Of a stretch of DNA of 6,894 nucleotides, positions 6,547-6,894 are shown in pieces (position 1 is the first letter of the stretch; every line of letters begins with the position of its first letter). The notes beneath the pieces were generated by a model that worked only from the letters and a program-made list of their open reading frames with translations, was not told where the DNA came from and searched no databases. A program made the position numbers and the translations under genes. Source of the DNA: Saprospiraceae bacterium (GTDB lineage: Bacteria > Bacteroidota > Bacteroidia > Chitinophagales > Saprospiraceae); the NCBI GenBank assembly GCA_007125435.1, contig SLDF01000340.1:1-6894 (forward strand). Reading direction: 5' to 3'.

Positions 6547-6601
6547 TTCTATTGGAGATTTTTCGGCAATTTGTTAGTCAGGAGCTTTCATATAAATCTA
6601 A

Positions 6602-6740
6602 CTTGAAAGCCTACAGCCGACTTCAAGCCTAAACAGCGGAGAGCATGGAGTGCTTGTAGCGTAAACAGCAAACGAAGGCGATAGCCGACCGTTTGCATAA
6701 ACAGCCGGAGTGAGGCGAATGCTGAACTCAGGCGTAAACA
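6602..6740 (+). repeat. Array of small hairpins joined by a TAAACAGC spacer
   Basis: TAAACAGC is found at 6630-6637, 6662-6669 and 6698-6705, with TAAACA at 6735-6740, so the spacing is 32, 36 and 37 bases. Segments between them can fold: CTTGAA/TTCAAG (6603-6608 with 6621-6626), AGCAT/GTGCT in the second, GCAAACG/CGTTTGC (6668-6674 with 6690-6696), and GCCGGAGT/ACTCAGGC (6704-6711 with 6726-6733, one mismatch). The inner loops are similar (AGGCGATAGCCGA and AGGCGAATGCTGA, 10 of 13 positions), while the arms differ completely and stay complementary. It has no coding character. Confidence 0.65.
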
Positions 6741-6757
6741 AAATACATCTAACTAGC

Positions 6758-6782
6758 AGCTTGAAGCTTGAAACTTGAAGCT
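6758..6782 (+). repeat. Tandem heptamer repeat (CTTGAAG-type)
   Basis: GCTTGAA, GCTTGAA and ACTTGAA follow one another directly and end in GCT, giving three copies of a 7-base unit. The same CTTGAA word starts the hairpin array at 6603, so it may belong to the same repeat block. Confidence 0.55.
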
Positions 6783-6785
6783 AAC

Positions 6786-6894
6786 TCTCGCGTGAGGGAT
6801 TGAACCCGTTTTATGCATTGGAAAATCCCTGCCCGCCACCTGACGATGGCAGCAGGCGGGTATTACGACTCCGAATGGCTTCAAAATAAGGCGC
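6786..6894 (+). repeat. Structured non-coding element cut by the window edge
   Basis: AGGGATT (6795-6801) and AATCCCT (6824-6830) are perfect 7-bp complements. Directly after, CCCGCC (6832-6837) pairs with GGCGGG (6855-6860), and CTC/GAG with a GCGT loop (6787-6796) lies before the first stem. The GCGTGAGGGATTGAA core looks like dispersed intergenic elements I associate with Flavobacteria and Cytophaga genomes. A link to a known RNA class such as the Flavo-1 motif is only a guess. The right end is outside the window. Confidence 0.4.

Larger units (their letters stand above)
6246..6894. other. Gene-free region upstream of the kinase
   Basis: I see no convincing protein gene in these 649 bases. 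The only open frame of note (6383-6577, 64 residues) crosses a terminator-like hairpin and repeat motifs and has no recognisable pattern. The first ~130 bases are AT-rich and hold the kinase promoter; the rest is repeat and hairpin sequence described separately. The next gene to the right lies outside the window. Confidence 0.6.

Noticed and set aside
6383..6577. 64-residue open frame on the + strand
   Set aside because: It crosses the terminator-like hairpin and the inverted CGTTTA unit, and has no recognisable features or start signals.
6602..6740. CRISPR-like array (short repeat with variable segments between)
   Set aside because: The repeat is only 8 bases, spacing is irregular, the variable parts are themselves palindromic, and no cas genes are present.

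Overview
The window looks like chromosomal DNA from a marine or soil member of the Bacteroidota, most likely Cytophagales-like. This is inferred from moderate-to-low GC, genes without Shine-Dalgarno sequences, TAnnTTTG-type -7 promoter boxes, a short lipoprotein signal with an acidic tail after the cysteine, a possible type IX secretion tail fragment, and intergenic repeat types common in that phylum. No species can be named from the sequence alone.

Layout from left to right. Bases 1-81 are the 3' end of an unidentified + strand reading frame. At 144-572 (+) there is a small AT-rich lipoprotein, possibly lipocalin-like. At 573-1038 there is no credible gene, but there is a decayed 297-bp inverted-repeat-bounded element (626-922). 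At 1039-2283 (+) lies a family 2 glycosyltransferase. It converges on an SDR-family dehydrogenase (2376-3140, -), with a perfect 11-bp stem hairpin between them that probably terminates both. At 3141-3521 is the SDR leader and a second, shorter copy (3338-3519) of the same element, ending two bases from the next gene's stop codon. At 3522-6245 (-) is a 907-aa hybrid sensor histidine kinase with 7TM, PAS, GAF, HisKA, HATPase and receiver domains. The last 650 bases hold no convincing gene. They contain an orphan terminator-like hairpin, a short inverted motif, an array of small hairpins joined by a conserved TAAACAGC spacer, a heptamer repeat, and the start of a structured element cut by the window edge.

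The genes do not form an obvious pathway. Lipoprotein and glycosyltransferase are on the + strand; kinase and SDR are on the - strand but separated by 381 bases containing a repeat, so co-transcription is not assured. No defence system, CRISPR array, transposase or RNA gene of a known standard class is visible. The noteworthy material is intergenic: two homologous copies of a non-coding inverted-repeat element, and a hairpin array whose loops and spacers are conserved while its stem arms change together.
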